The notes beneath the pieces were generated by a model that saw nothing but the letters and a program-made list of their open reading frames with translations, made no database searches and was not told where the DNA came from. 64,000 nucleotides of DNA from a virus, in the IMG/VR virus record IMGVR_UViG_3300005468_000016, positions 28,076 to 92,075 of that record. One strand, given 5' to 3'. This document shows, piece after piece, positions 1 through 7,961 of the stretch (positions are counted from its first letter, which is position 1; each line of letters starts with the position of its first letter). A program made the position numbers and the translations under genes.

Positions 1-2
1 GC

Positions 3-209
3 GAAGCCATCCGCGCTGATCTGCGACAGAAGGGCTGGACATTGCGCAGCGACGGATATTGGTCGGCGAACGAGACCGGCCCACTGGATGCGCGCGGCAT
101 GATTTGGCAGGACCGAATGATCGACCTCGATCCTGAGAACTCGCGCCGAATCCTGGCTGCCATCGAGGCCAGAACCCCGCCGCGGGTTCGCTGGCCCACA
201 TCTTGCTGA
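3..209 (+). CDS. Unknown protein, C-terminal fragment
   Basis: The frame is open from the left edge to a TGA at 207-209 and encodes the last 68 residues of a protein whose start lies outside the window. The peptide has mixed charge and ends in WPTSC. I see no family signature. It lies upstream of the portal gene, where Mu-like phages carry terminase genes, but nothing here resembles the terminase nuclease domain. The portal promoter overlaps its stop codon. Confidence 0.5.
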   Translation, partial: EAIRADLRQKGWTLRSDGYWSANETGPLDARGMIWQDRMIDLDPENSRRILAAIEARTPPRVRWPTSC

Positions 210-234
210 CATCTCCCCGCCGCCCGTGTAGCCT
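206..234 (+). promoter_or_regulatory. Promoter for portal gene, leaderless type
   Basis: CTGACA at 206-211 and TAGCCT at 229-234 are separated by exactly 17 bases, and the portal ATG follows exactly 6 bases after the -10 box. No Shine-Dalgarno sequence precedes the ATG, so the transcript would start at or next to the start codon. The same geometry occurs at 33594, 34188, 34308 and 57661. Confidence 0.5.
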
Positions 235-240
235 AGGCCC

Positions 241-2226
241 ATGGGCCTATTCGACCGCCTGAACCCGTTCGCCTCCCGCCCTCTCATTGTTCCCGCGGAA
301 TCCATGCCCGCGCGTCTGAGTCTGGACGAAGCCGCCGCCATGGCCGAGCGTCAGATCCAGCAACTGGCCATCCTGCCGCCCGTGGACGTGGAGCGCACCC
401 CACGACGCCCCGGACAGTACGAGGAGCCGCGCCAGGTCCCCTACCTCGGTTCGGCCTTCTACGCCACCAAGTGCATGACCGCGTGGACGGTCAAGGACGC
501 CCGCGCGGCCCTCGACGCCCTCGACGCCGGCAACTTCGGCCAGGCTGGACTGATGATGGAGGAGATGCTACGCGACGATGCGGTCTATCACGGCTACCGC
601 ACCCGAGCGGGGCGCTACTTCGGCCTGCCGCAGCGGTATCTGCCGGCGCAGCGAGACGGGAACGAACGCCGGGGCGGTCGGCGAGCCGCGCGCATCTGGG
701 CCAAGAACCAGCGGCTGATCTTTCCGCAGGGTGCGCGCCGGGAAATCTACAAGTACCTGCTCTTTTTCAACTTCGCGATCTGCTCGGTCCAGTGGATCAC
801 CGTCAAGAACATGGAGGGCGACGATCCGCCGTACTGGCGCCTGCCGCAGTTTAAGGCGTGGCACCCCTACTTCATCCGGTTCATCACCTCACTCGACGAG
901 ACGCAATACGGCGGCGTGGGGGGCGACCAAGCATCGGGGCACTACCAGGTCATCACCTACAACATGGGGACGGTGGACCTGTATGGAGACAATGCGCCGG
1001 GTCGAGGGCGGTGGGTCATCTTCCAAGGGGCCGGCTCCAGGCCGTGGCAGGATGCGCTGATTCGGCCGCTGACCTCACCATGGCTGCGTCGGGTCTACAC
1101 GCGCCGGGACCACGGGCGTTTTGAAGAAAAGCACGGCCTGCCGGCGACGCTGATTGAGTATCCGTTCTATCTCGGGGGCGAGTCGCCGGAGTTTCTGGAG
1201 TTCCAGCGCAACTGCGAGACGATGGGTGCCGAGGGCGTCTACATGCTGCCCAAGGACAAGGAGAACGAGCGGGCGGGCGTCAACGTCCGATTCGATGGCC
1301 CTCCCAACTCTACCGCCGTGACCAGTTTCGTCGAGAGCAAGAAGGAAGAGGACCGGGACATCTACACGCTGTTTCTCGGTCAGACGCTCACCACCGAGGC
1401 CGGACAAGATGGCGGCAGCCATGCCGCCGTGCTCGGGATGGAGCGGCGGATCGATGAGAAGACGCGCGATGATTCGCAACTCATGGGCGACGCGGAAATC
1501 GAGTGGTACACGACCAAAGACGGCGATCTGGCGTGGCACATGGTCCCCGGCGACGGGCCGATCCGGGAGCAAATCGGGCGCTTCTATGCCTGGTACAACT
1601 TCGGCGATCCGGACCTGCCGCCGCACGACTTCATCGACGCCACGCCGCAAGCCGATCGCAAGGCGATGGCAGAGGTGGGCGCGATCCAGGCAAGGATCAG
1701 CCACTCAAAGGCGCTCGCCGTCAAGGACATGGCGGTGGCTATTGAGAAGTTGGAGACGATGAACCTGGTCCCCGAGCCAGCGTTCCTGTTCGACCAGATC
1801 AACATCCAACTCATCCGGCCCGACGACGAAGAAAACGCGAACCCGGGCCTGTCGCGGGCGCTCGCCGGCATCGCCAAGGACGGGGCTTTTGCGGGCATCG
1901 ACTTCGCGCCCACGGCCGAGGTGCGCGCGGCCTGTCTGCGGGCACTGCGATGGCTGCTCGATGGCTACGGCAACCTGTCCATGCTCGAACGGGTGCGGGT
2001 GCGACACCTGGCCACGGGCAAGCCCTGGACGCCGGATGGCCTCGTCAAGGCGCGGGCGTTCTTTGCCGCGAACGAGAAGCCAGCCGAGGGCATGGAAGGG
2101 CAACTGCTCTGGGACGCATGGGGCGGCGATGCAGGACGCGCGCAGGTGCTTACGTTGTACAAAGAGATGGAGCGAGCCGACGGCCACACGACGCGACTGC
2201 TGGCCGCGCTCACGGAGGAATCATGA
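241..2226 (+). CDS. Phage portal protein, Mu gp29-like (DUF935)
   Basis: This is the dodecameric ring protein at the capsid vertex through which DNA enters and leaves and to which the neck attaches. The 661-residue product has the DUF935/Mu gp29 pattern: an N-terminal basic region, a central segment with 'YMLPKD' and 'ESKKEEDRDIYTLFLGQTLTTEAG' spread over about residues 335-400, and an acidic C-terminal half. It is longer than Mu gp29 (about 510 residues). The ATG at 241 sits 6 bases after a promoter -10 box and lacks a Shine-Dalgarno sequence. The stop overlaps the next small gene by ATGA. In Mu the gp30 minor head gene follows, but here it is absent. Confidence 0.9.
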   Translation: MGLFDRLNPFASRPLIVPAESMPARLSLDEAAAMAERQIQQLAILPPVDVERTPRRPGQYEEPRQVPYLGSAFYATKCMTAWTVKDARAALDALDAGNFGQAGLMMEEMLRDDAVYHGYRTRAGRYFGLPQRYLPAQRDGNERRGGRRAARIWAKNQRLIFPQGARREIYKYLLFFNFAICSVQWITVKNMEGDDPPYWRLPQFKAWHPYFIRFITSLDETQYGGVGGDQASGHYQVITYNMGTVDLYGDNAPGRGRWVIFQGAGSRPWQDALIRPLTSPWLRRVYTRRDHGRFEEKHGLPATLIEYPFYLGGESPEFLEFQRNCETMGAEGVYMLPKDKENERAGVNVRFDGPPNSTAVTSFVESKKEEDRDIYTLFLGQTLTTEAGQDGGSHAAVLGMERRIDEKTRDDSQLMGDAEIEWYTTKDGDLAWHMVPGDGPIREQIGRFYAWYNFGDPDLPPHDFIDATPQADRKAMAEVGAIQARISHSKALAVKDMAVAIEKLETMNLVPEPAFLFDQINIQLIRPDDEENANPGLSRALAGIAKDGAFAGIDFAPTAEVRAACLRALRWLLDGYGNLSMLERVRVRHLATGKPWTPDGLVKARAFFAANEKPAEGMEGQLLWDAWGGDAGRAQVLTLYKEMERADGHTTRLLAALTEES

Positions 2227-2390
2227 GAGAGAACAATCCGCGGATGGTGGGGCTGACGATGAACCCGCCGGAGAAGTTGTCAAGGGGACGGGGCGAGAAG
2301 CCGAGGGTGGAGGCGGAGCAGGAAGTGGAGACCAATGAGGCCGAGCCGACCGCCTCAGATGCACCCAGCCCGCCGCAGACCGACGTTTAG
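2223..2390 (+). CDS. Small hypothetical protein coupled to portal
   Basis: A 55-residue product starts inside the portal stop (ATGA overlap). It is polar and acidic in its second half, with many E, P and T residues, and is probably disordered. It is the last rightward gene before a leftward block, and its 3' end overlaps the end of the opposing lipoprotein gene by 36 bases. No family is recognised. A small virion or head-assembly accessory is a guess from position only. Confidence 0.55.
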   Translation: MRENNPRMVGLTMNPPEKLSRGRGEKPRVEAEQEVETNEAEPTASDAPSPPQTDV

Positions 2391-2690
2391 CCCGTCGAGG
2401 TCATCGCAGGATGGGCAATCGCCTTCCTGCCGCGCCTGATGCTTTTCATCGCAGCCCCGAAGAATCTCCAGATTGCACCTGCCCGCCTGCTTCGCTGCCT
2501 CTTCCTTGAGTCTGCGGCAGATCTTAACTTCGCTGGGCACCGGTTGAGGCTTCGGCGGCCCCACGACCTCGCCACGAAGTTCCGCCGCGGTCGGTGTGGC
2601 GGGCTTCTGAATCTCATCGTCCGTACCAGGACAGCCGCACAGCAGCAGCCAGAGCAGGGCGTTACGGCTGCGCACAGAGATCCCCATCAT
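2355..2690 (-). CDS. Small cysteine-rich lipoprotein
   Basis: With the ATG at 2690 the 111-residue product begins with a short basic stretch, then a hydrophobic run ending LWLLLC, which fits a lipobox with cysteine near residue 18. The mature part is polar and contains CNLEILRGC and CPSCDD, suggesting disulphides or metal binding. It starts inside the upstream lipoprotein gene (about 29 bases of overlap), so the two are probably co-translated. Overlapping lipoprotein pairs in phages can be spanins, but no i-spanin-like membrane segment is visible in the partner, so I do not call it Rz1. Confidence 0.6.
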   Translation of the reverse strand: MMGISVRSRNALLWLLLCGCPGTDDEIQKPATPTAAELRGEVVGPPKPQPVPSEVKICRRLKEEAAKQAGRCNLEILRGCDEKHQARQEGDCPSCDDLDGLNVGLRRAGCI

Positions 2691-3609
2691 TCGTCGATTG
2701 CGTCGCGGTGTACTGGGGAAAGTAGGACTCTCGGTAGGGCGACGCGGGTGCATTAACCAAGAGGGGCGTGATGATCTGATTGAAGCCGCCGATGTTGTCT
2801 CCAACAAAGGCAACCGTCGGAAAGCCGCCCTGCCTGTTGACGGCAACGGCAGTGTAGGGCCTGCCGCTCATTGCACCATAGTAGCGCCCGCTTCTGCCGC
2901 AGCCCCATCGATAGCCAAGCTTCCATGTGCTGTCCGGGGGTTGCCAGTCGTAATGCCGCGCCTCGGAATCGTTGAACATATTGCTAAGCCCGTGAGGCTG
3001 TCCGGCGAAGAATCCCCACGGCACCGAAGCGCAGGCGGACTCCGGAATCGTCAATGTGGCCGGCAGCGACCAGGCGGTGGCGCATGCAGCGGTCCCAGCC
3101 GATCGAAGACCTGGACATGCATAGAGTTTGTCCGTCAACCGCCAGCCGACATTGCTCGCACATCCCGGCGCCGGTCCTGCGGCCTGCGACGGATTCCAGG
3201 CATACGGGTTCACCATGTCCGGCGGCAGAACAAGAACCATATCCCGCTTGGCCATGTCGATGACCATAAAGCCATCGGGAACCATGTCGGCGCGATAGCA
3301 CGTATAGGCGGCATGCCCCCCAGGAGTCTCATAGGCGCAGACCTGACCCGCGGGACAGCCGTTGTGTTCGCAACTCTGACTGGACAGCGAGCCGAGATCT
3401 TGGCAGCCGGCGACCAGCGCCAACAAAGCCAAGCCACCGAGCGCCATCATCCATAGCGCGGCGCGCTGGACTCTGATTCCAAGACACGTCGCGTTCTCCA
3501 CGCTGAACGTCGCCCAGTCGCCCACGGGCAGGTGGTTCACGCGCCGGAAACAGCAGCGGGTGCGCTTGGCGCTCGGGTCTGGCGAGATGAGGTGGTGCGT
3601 CTCGGACAT
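2662..3609 (-). CDS. Secreted lipoprotein with Cys-rich module
   Basis: This 315-residue protein starts at 3609 after a strong AAGGAG. A hydrophobic segment at about residues 54-68 ends LLALVAGC, a good lipobox, although the N-region of about 50 residues is unusually long. The mature part opens with a cysteine module containing GCPAGQVC, then an aspartate/methionine-rich linker with repeated 'DM' pairs and PPDM, then a C-terminal domain rich in aromatic residues and cysteine. Such linkers are typical, in my recollection, of Myxococcota surface lipoproteins. It may modify the host envelope during lysogeny. No enzymatic motif was recognised. Confidence 0.7.
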   Translation of the reverse strand: MSETHHLISPDPSAKRTRCCFRRVNHLPVGDWATFSVENATCLGIRVQRAALWMMALGGLALLALVAGCQDLGSLSSQSCEHNGCPAGQVCAYETPGGHAAYTCYRADMVPDGFMVIDMAKRDMVLVLPPDMVNPYAWNPSQAAGPAPGCASNVGWRLTDKLYACPGLRSAGTAACATAWSLPATLTIPESACASVPWGFFAGQPHGLSNMFNDSEARHYDWQPPDSTWKLGYRWGCGRSGRYYGAMSGRPYTAVAVNRQGGFPTVAFVGDNIGGFNQIITPLLVNAPASPYRESYFPQYTATQSTNDGDLCAQP

Positions 3610-3654
3610 CTAGAACTCCTTGGGGCTATGCTATCGCTAGGGGTGGCGTGAGGG

Positions 3655-4371
3655 TCAAGCGGCTTCGGCTGGCTCGTCGGTAACGATTTCCCAGTCGTGC
3701 GTCTTCTGGGCTTGATGGACCAAATCTCGCCATGTGCTGCTATCTGGCATGACCGGACTCCATGTCAAACATCCTTTGACAAGTTCATAGACCGGAGACG
3801 ATGCATCATCCTGATTCAGGGTGCCGATCTGGCGAATGTGGCCTCGCTTATCATTGGGCATCGTCAGGCACGGGTGCGTTACGGCTTTGCCTGCGTGGAC
3901 TTGCTCCATGGCCCAGGCGAAGTCACGCTCGACGGACTGCGCGATGGCGATCCGGATGCGCTCGGGTAGGTCTATGGACTTTCTGTTGACCTCGAATGGA
4001 ACGCCAGCGGTAGTTAGGACTTCGTGGCTGGCGCCGATCTCCCTGTCCAGCAACGCGGCTTGGTTAACTTGTCGGCCTAGATCGGTGGCCCATTTGTCGG
4101 TCTCGCTTTCGAGTTTGCCGACGTGGGCGCGCAGTCTCTCGACCTCGGCGCGCAGTCCCGAGCACGACACAAGGCCCGTCATGTGGTTCTGCCACGTCCA
4201 GATGTCCATCTCGTAGCCACAGATCTCGCACCGTCGGGTCAGTTCGATATCGAGCGTCCGCGCAATCCATCGCAGGAATTCGGCGGCACCATCTTTGCCC
4301 TGGAGGGCTTCGGCGGGCTGGATCTGTAGCGCCCTGGCAATCAGGCGCAGCGTCAATGAGGGCTTATCCAT
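3655..4371 (-). CDS. Unknown protein with zinc-ribbon-like motif and coiled coil
   Basis: The 238-residue product starts at the ATG at 4371, 8 bases after GGAG. Residues about 48-70 contain CEICGY followed later by HMTGLVSC, a possible metal-binding knuckle. A heptad-like stretch follows (about residues 72-115), then a globular C-terminal part. The frame remains open upstream to 4797, so a longer N-terminus is possible, but no upstream ATG has a good ribosome site. Function unknown. Confidence 0.65.
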   Translation of the reverse strand: MDKPSLTLRLIARALQIQPAEALQGKDGAAEFLRWIARTLDIELTRRCEICGYEMDIWTWQNHMTGLVSCSGLRAEVERLRAHVGKLESETDKWATDLGRQVNQAALLDREIGASHEVLTTAGVPFEVNRKSIDLPERIRIAIAQSVERDFAWAMEQVHAGKAVTHPCLTMPNDKRGHIRQIGTLNQDDASSPVYELVKGCLTWSPVMPDSSTWRDLVHQAQKTHDWEIVTDEPAEAA

Positions 4372-4826
4372 GTCGTTCGCTCCGTTTGTGTGAAGTGCCG
4401 CCCTTTGCCGGTCCGGGGCGGCGCGGTGCCGTGGTGTTTCTAAGGGGAAGCTGTACCCGTCGCCGGTTCTCTCGGCGCACCATTCCGACGGCTTCATGCG
4501 TTGGCCGACCTCGCAAGCTCGCTCCCGGTGGTGATTCATGAGGCACGAATCCAACCCGGCCCCGCACATCTCGGGGCACCACGCCCACGGGGGAGCGGGC
4601 CATTGATATGAGTCAAGACGCAGCGGCAAACCTTCCGCCCCGCTGCTGACTGCGATGCCGTGACATTCATCGTCTCGCGCCTTTCCGCTGTGTCGCCCTA
4701 TCGCCTCGTTTCTCCCGGGTAGGCCGGACGACTGCAAGGGGGCAGCCGCAAGGGAGCGCGGGCGGGATGGGGCACACGAGACGTTCGTGCCTGGCATCCT
4801 TCAGGTATATGCCCGCGCTCATGCTG
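4372..4826. other. 455-base stretch without a confident gene
   Basis: On the minus strand the frame of the 3655-4371 gene stays open to 4797. The part between about 4400 and 4600 encodes a Cys/Trp-containing peptide (PPWAWCPEMC and similar) that could be genuine protein. No upstream ATG has a convincing Shine-Dalgarno sequence, and the good site at 4371 argues for the shorter gene. It could hold a promoter, but I could not identify clear -35/-10 boxes. Confidence 0.35.
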
Positions 4827-5747
4827 TTAATCCTTCACAATCTGAAGCCGTGGCCTCTCGGGCTCGGTGGTTTGCTGCGCCGTTCGTTCCGCTTCGGCCT
4901 TGGCGCGTTGTTCGGCGATGGCTGCATGCAGGGCCGCACTCCGTTCGGGACACAGGCCCTCGATGAGCACCCGCAGTTCCCGTCGCAGTCCTTCAAGCAG
5001 AACCGTGTACATCTGCCCTTGCGCTTGAATCTGCATGAGGTCGGCTTGGCTCAGCGGGATTTGCAGCGAACCCTGCATGCAGAAGAACTTGCCCGCTGCT
5101 TGGTCGCCGAAGACTTCGGGCATCTGCGCGAGCTTGCCCTGTGCGACGACGGCGAGCATTTGCCAGAGCCAAATGGATTCGGCGAGGTTGTTCCGCGGCA
5201 GAGTGACCGGATCGCTTCCGCTCACAAACACAAGTCTCGGCTTGCCATTGGGCCCAGGTGGCACCACTCCGCCCGTCGCAAACGTCGGCAACGCCACCAT
5301 CTCATCCTCATCGCCCTCACACCACTTACAGCGCGTCGCGACATCCGGGACGAAACCGGCGGCGATTGGATTGAACATGACGCTGGTTGGATTGCGATGC
5401 TCGCCACAAAGCCGACAGAACACATATCCGCTTCGTTTGCTGCACCATCGGTAGTCATGGGCAGAGCAAGCGACTGGTGTTTCGCTGAGTCGGGCCATGA
5501 GTTTCTCGCCCAGTCCCCGCCACATCTCCCGCTGTCCCGAGAGTTGGCTACCCTCCGGCGCGTTCGACTGCCCGATCTGCATGAGCGCGTAGGCGACGAC
5601 GGACGGACCCGGAAGTTCGCAGGGAATCTCCGCGCAGAGGTCGCCCAGGGCACGGAAGACGGCGGCGTATTGGCGGGCGCTCGGATGCTGCATACTTCCG
5701 ACGGTGCCAGCGAGCCAGGTGAAGGCTTGTGGGGCGGTGGTGATCAT
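4827..5747 (-). CDS. Unknown protein with CxxC pairs
   Basis: This 306-residue protein starts at the ATG at 5747, which overlaps the stop of the upstream gene (ATGA). Two cysteine pairs, CRLCGEH near residue 114 and CKWCEGD near residue 140, plus a preceding C/H-rich segment, suggest a zinc-binding module in the first half. The second half is mostly helical, with a Q/M-rich segment and a charged, alanine-rich C-terminal tail. No family is recognised. It is the largest gene of the leftward block between portal and protease. Confidence 0.7.
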   Translation of the reverse strand: MITTAPQAFTWLAGTVGSMQHPSARQYAAVFRALGDLCAEIPCELPGPSVVAYALMQIGQSNAPEGSQLSGQREMWRGLGEKLMARLSETPVACSAHDYRWCSKRSGYVFCRLCGEHRNPTSVMFNPIAAGFVPDVATRCKWCEGDEDEMVALPTFATGGVVPPGPNGKPRLVFVSGSDPVTLPRNNLAESIWLWQMLAVVAQGKLAQMPEVFGDQAAGKFFCMQGSLQIPLSQADLMQIQAQGQMYTVLLEGLRRELRVLIEGLCPERSAALHAAIAEQRAKAEAERTAQQTTEPERPRLQIVKD

Positions 5748-5974
5748 GAACACTTCCGGTTGGTCAGGGTCTGAATGCGGATGGCCAACTCATCCGGAAG
5801 CGAGGCTGGCGGGCTAGAATTTGGGCGGTCCCGAAAGCGCAATCCGTCGATTACCCCTATCGCCGCCGCCGCCTCTTCCTCATGGGAGGATTTACTCCCG
5901 TCTACGTGGACACTGCCGCCCGTAGCCGTGGCCATAAAGGTGCGCAGATAAACCCGGTGACAGTCGTTGTTCAC
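5744..5974 (-). CDS. Small hypothetical protein
   Basis: A 76-residue product coupled by ATGA overlaps to genes on both sides. It contains an acidic alanine-rich stretch (HEEEAAAAIG) and no recognisable domain. The coupling is the main support that it is translated. Confidence 0.6.
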   Translation of the reverse strand: MNNDCHRVYLRTFMATATGGSVHVDGSKSSHEEEAAAAIGVIDGLRFRDRPNSSPPASLPDELAIRIQTLTNRKCS

Positions 5975-6210
5975 GTCTTCATCCTCCCGTGCATCTCCTG
6001 AAGTTCGGCGATCAGGCGCCCGAGGCGGTCCTTGTTGAGGCCCGCCGAAAAAACCGCATCGCAGCCATCGGTGAAGTTGACGGTGGTGTCATCGTCGCTG
6101 AGCACAACTGACACCACCGACCGATTGCCGAGATGTTCAAGGATCGACTCCGGTTCATCGTAGGCGCGTTCATCGTCGGGATCTGGCCAGAACGGGCGAG
6201 GACTGCTCAT
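5971..6210 (-). CDS. Small acidic hypothetical protein
   Basis: A 79-residue acidic product (ATGA overlap at both ends). It begins with a proline-rich, Asp/Glu-rich segment, followed by a beta-like core (VVSVVLSDDDTTVNF) and a C-terminal helix. The core layout resembles small phage proteins that pack as a single sheet plus helix, but I cannot name a family. Confidence 0.65.
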   Translation of the reverse strand: MSSPRPFWPDPDDERAYDEPESILEHLGNRSVVSVVLSDDDTTVNFTDGCDAVFSAGLNKDRLGRLIAELQEMHGRMKT

Positions 6211-6440
6211 GGTATCTGGTACTCCGTCACCGTCTGAACGGCGGTCGGGACGATGATCTCACCCTTGATGATGACGATGCCATCATCGACGTAGTCCCAG
6301 TCTGGCATCTCGGACAAGATGGGCCGCCCGTGGTACTCACCGCCAGGACCAAGTTCTCTCTGGAGTTTGTCCTTGTCCATGGGGTCGGTGTGGCAGCCGC
6401 CCTTGTCGCGCTGACTGAAGACGAAGTAGGTCTCAGTCAT
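6207..6440 (-). CDS. Small hypothetical protein
   Basis: A 77-residue product starting MTETYFVFSQRD at 6440. It is acidic, with alternating hydrophobic residues near the end (DGIVIIKGEIIVP), suggesting a small beta fold. It overlaps its neighbours by a few bases at both ends. Function unknown. Confidence 0.6.
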   Translation of the reverse strand: MTETYFVFSQRDKGGCHTDPMDKDKLQRELGPGGEYHGRPILSEMPDWDYVDDGIVIIKGEIIVPTAVQTVTEYQIP

Positions 6441-6811
6441 CACGACCGCAACGCCCCCGACTCGACGATCGCCGCCCATTCGCGCAGGACCGACTCTTCC
6501 ACGGCCGGGTCCATGAAGCGCGGGTTGTTCTTGCCAACGATGATGTTGAGCGGGTGGATCTCGGGCGAACCCTGCACCGCATACTCCACCGTGAGGCCGC
6601 GGGCGGTCTTGCGCACGTCCCACAACTCACAGCCCATCGAGAGACGATTGATCATGGGATGGGCCGGGTTCAGGTTCTTGAGCGCCGCGACGAGGATGGC
6701 ACTGATCTTCTGCTTGCGCGTGCCTGCGTCCTCGGTGGTGATGGTCTGCGGCTTGCTCTCGGGCTGACGCTCGGACTTCTGGGGTTGCTGGGGCTGACGG
6801 TCGTTGGACAT
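6440..6811 (-). CDS. Hypothetical protein with disordered N-terminus
   Basis: A 123-residue product from the ATG at 6811, preceded by CGGAG. Residues 1-32 are rich in Q, P, S and K and probably disordered. The remainder looks folded (AILVAALKNLNPAHPM, then an aromatic/beta segment). Its 5' part is overlapped in another frame by the 6670-6972 reading frame. Function unknown. Confidence 0.6.
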   Translation of the reverse strand: MSNDRQPQQPQKSERQPESKPQTITTEDAGTRKQKISAILVAALKNLNPAHPMINRLSMGCELWDVRKTARGLTVEYAVQGSPEIHPLNIIVGKNNPRFMDPAVEESVLREWAAIVESGALRS

Positions 6812-6972
6812 GGGTTGCTCCGTTTCTGGTTGTGGCTCAGCCAAGCGATGAAGTTCGCGGCTTGGCCTGTTGGTTCGTTGATCTGTGCGCCGGTTGCGTC
6901 GCATGTGATTGTAGATCCATCGGCGAATCGCAGGGTGCATCGAGTAATGACCTCGATGGAATCGAATTCCAT
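6670..6972 (-). CDS. Small protein with long out-of-frame overlap
   Basis: The ATG at 6972 has a strong GGGGGAG site. The first 54 or so residues (MEFDSIEVITRCTLRF onward) read as a genuine small beta protein. From about residue 55 the frame runs inside the next gene and becomes an S/R/P-rich string typical of an unselected frame. The true stop may have been lost, or a sequencing indel may be present. The protein is probably a roughly 55-residue domain. Confidence 0.45.
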   Translation of the reverse strand: MEFDSIEVITRCTLRFADGSTITCDATGAQINEPTGQAANFIAWLSHNQKRSNPCPTTVSPSNPRSPSVSPRASRRPSPPRTQARASRRSVPSSSRRSRT

Positions 6973-6973
6973 C

Positions 6974-7222
6974 TTAGTTCTCCCCCGCCGGGATATCGCC
7001 CGCCGTTGACATCTGCGTCGCTGCCATCGGATCGCCCCAGACGGTGATGTCGCAGTTATTCACGCGCAGGACCAAGGTTAAGTCGCCGTCGTCGGCAATG
7101 ACCATGGCCACGTCGCGGACGGGTTCGGCATCGACCCCCGGATAGAGCAAGGCCACGGCGTCGAGACGGTCCACGATGCGACGGAGGTTCGCGCGAGAGG
7201 CGGCGAAGGATGGGGTTGTCAT
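6974..7222 (-). CDS. Small hypothetical protein
   Basis: An 82-residue product with an N-terminal helix (ANLRRIVDRLDAVALLYPG) and alternating hydrophobic segments (DLTLVLRVNNCDITVW). It starts in an ATGA overlap with the upstream zinc-ribbon gene and ends two bases before the start of the next gene. Its fold type resembles that of the 5971-6210 product, but no homology can be claimed. Confidence 0.6.
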   Translation of the reverse strand: MTTPSFAASRANLRRIVDRLDAVALLYPGVDAEPVRDVAMVIADDGDLTLVLRVNNCDITVWGDPMAATQMSTAGDIPAGEN

Positions 7223-7521
7223 GGTGTCACTGTCACCCGAGGCTTATACGGCGCTGGTTTGAAGCCGCCAGCCCCTCTATGTCCTTCGCACGAGTGCAGG
7301 TCCCACTCGTCGGTCTCATCCGAGTCGCGCGTCTCGAACTCGATCTGCCCGTAGCATGGCTCATCGTCGCACTGGTAACTGCACTCATCGACGCCGCACT
7401 TCGGGCAAGAACCCTTGGGGTAGCAGCAACCGAGACAAGAGCGGCACACGTTGTGGGTTTCGCTGGGACACTTCTGAACGGCGGCGCTATCGCACCACTG
7501 GCATTTGAGCGGCTGGCTCAT
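7219..7521 (-). CDS. Cysteine-rich zinc-ribbon-type protein
   Basis: This 100-residue product begins at the ATG at 7521 (ATGA overlap with the upstream gene). The first 60 residues contain about twelve cysteines in CxxC pairs (CQWC, CRSC, CPKC) plus CGVDEC and CDDEPC, consistent with two or three zinc sites. The tail is polar. Similar small zinc proteins in phages often bind nucleic acid or modulate host proteins. The specific role is unknown. Confidence 0.7.
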   Translation of the reverse strand: MSQPLKCQWCDSAAVQKCPSETHNVCRSCLGCCYPKGSCPKCGVDECSYQCDDEPCYGQIEFETRDSDETDEWDLHSCEGHRGAGGFKPAPYKPRVTVTP

Positions 7522-7961
7522 GGACAATCCAGATCCAGTTCGTCATCGTCGGGAAACTCGAAATTAAAGCCAAGAAGCCGACGAATTGCGTTCTGCGCCG
7601 AAGCATCGCTGATTCGTGCGCACTCCTGAGTCTGGCGAAGAAGCCTAGCCAGGCGCATGTAGGCCCCCTCTGCGCGCTGAGCCCGTCTGTGGGTATTGTT
7701 GGATCGGCTTAGAATACCCCACTTCTCGCTAGCAGCGAGCGAGGCCGTTGCCGATGCGGCGGTTCGAACTGCCCTTTGAATATTCTCACGCCCCTTGTCA
7801 TTGGCCGCGGATAACGCCCTGATCCGCTGCGCCAGCATCTCGATACAGGCGGCTGCTTCGTCGCGCTCGACATCGTAGGGGTCGCGTCCGTTGGCGGGGA
7901 ACCGCTCGCGCTCGGGGAAGCGGTCAAGGACGGTGCGGAGGTCGGGAGGGGTGCGGTTCAT
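7518..7961 (-). CDS. Helical hypothetical protein
   Basis: A 147-residue, strongly alpha-helical product with alanine/arginine-rich amphipathic stretches through the middle and an acidic C-terminus (FEFPDDDELDLDCP). It is coupled at both ends to its neighbours (ATGA). No family recognised. It looks like a small helical bundle. Confidence 0.65.
   Translation of the reverse strand: MNRTPPDLRTVLDRFPERERFPANGRDPYDVERDEAAACIEMLAQRIRALSAANDKGRENIQRAVRTAASATASLAASEKWGILSRSNNTHRRAQRAEGAYMRLARLLRQTQECARISDASAQNAIRRLLGFNFEFPDDDELDLDCP

Noticed and set aside
2355-3609. Spanin (Rz/Rz1) pair in the overlapping lipoprotein genes
   Set aside because: Both products are lipoproteins; an i-spanin with a single N-terminal membrane segment and coiled coil is missing, and no endolysin lies nearby.
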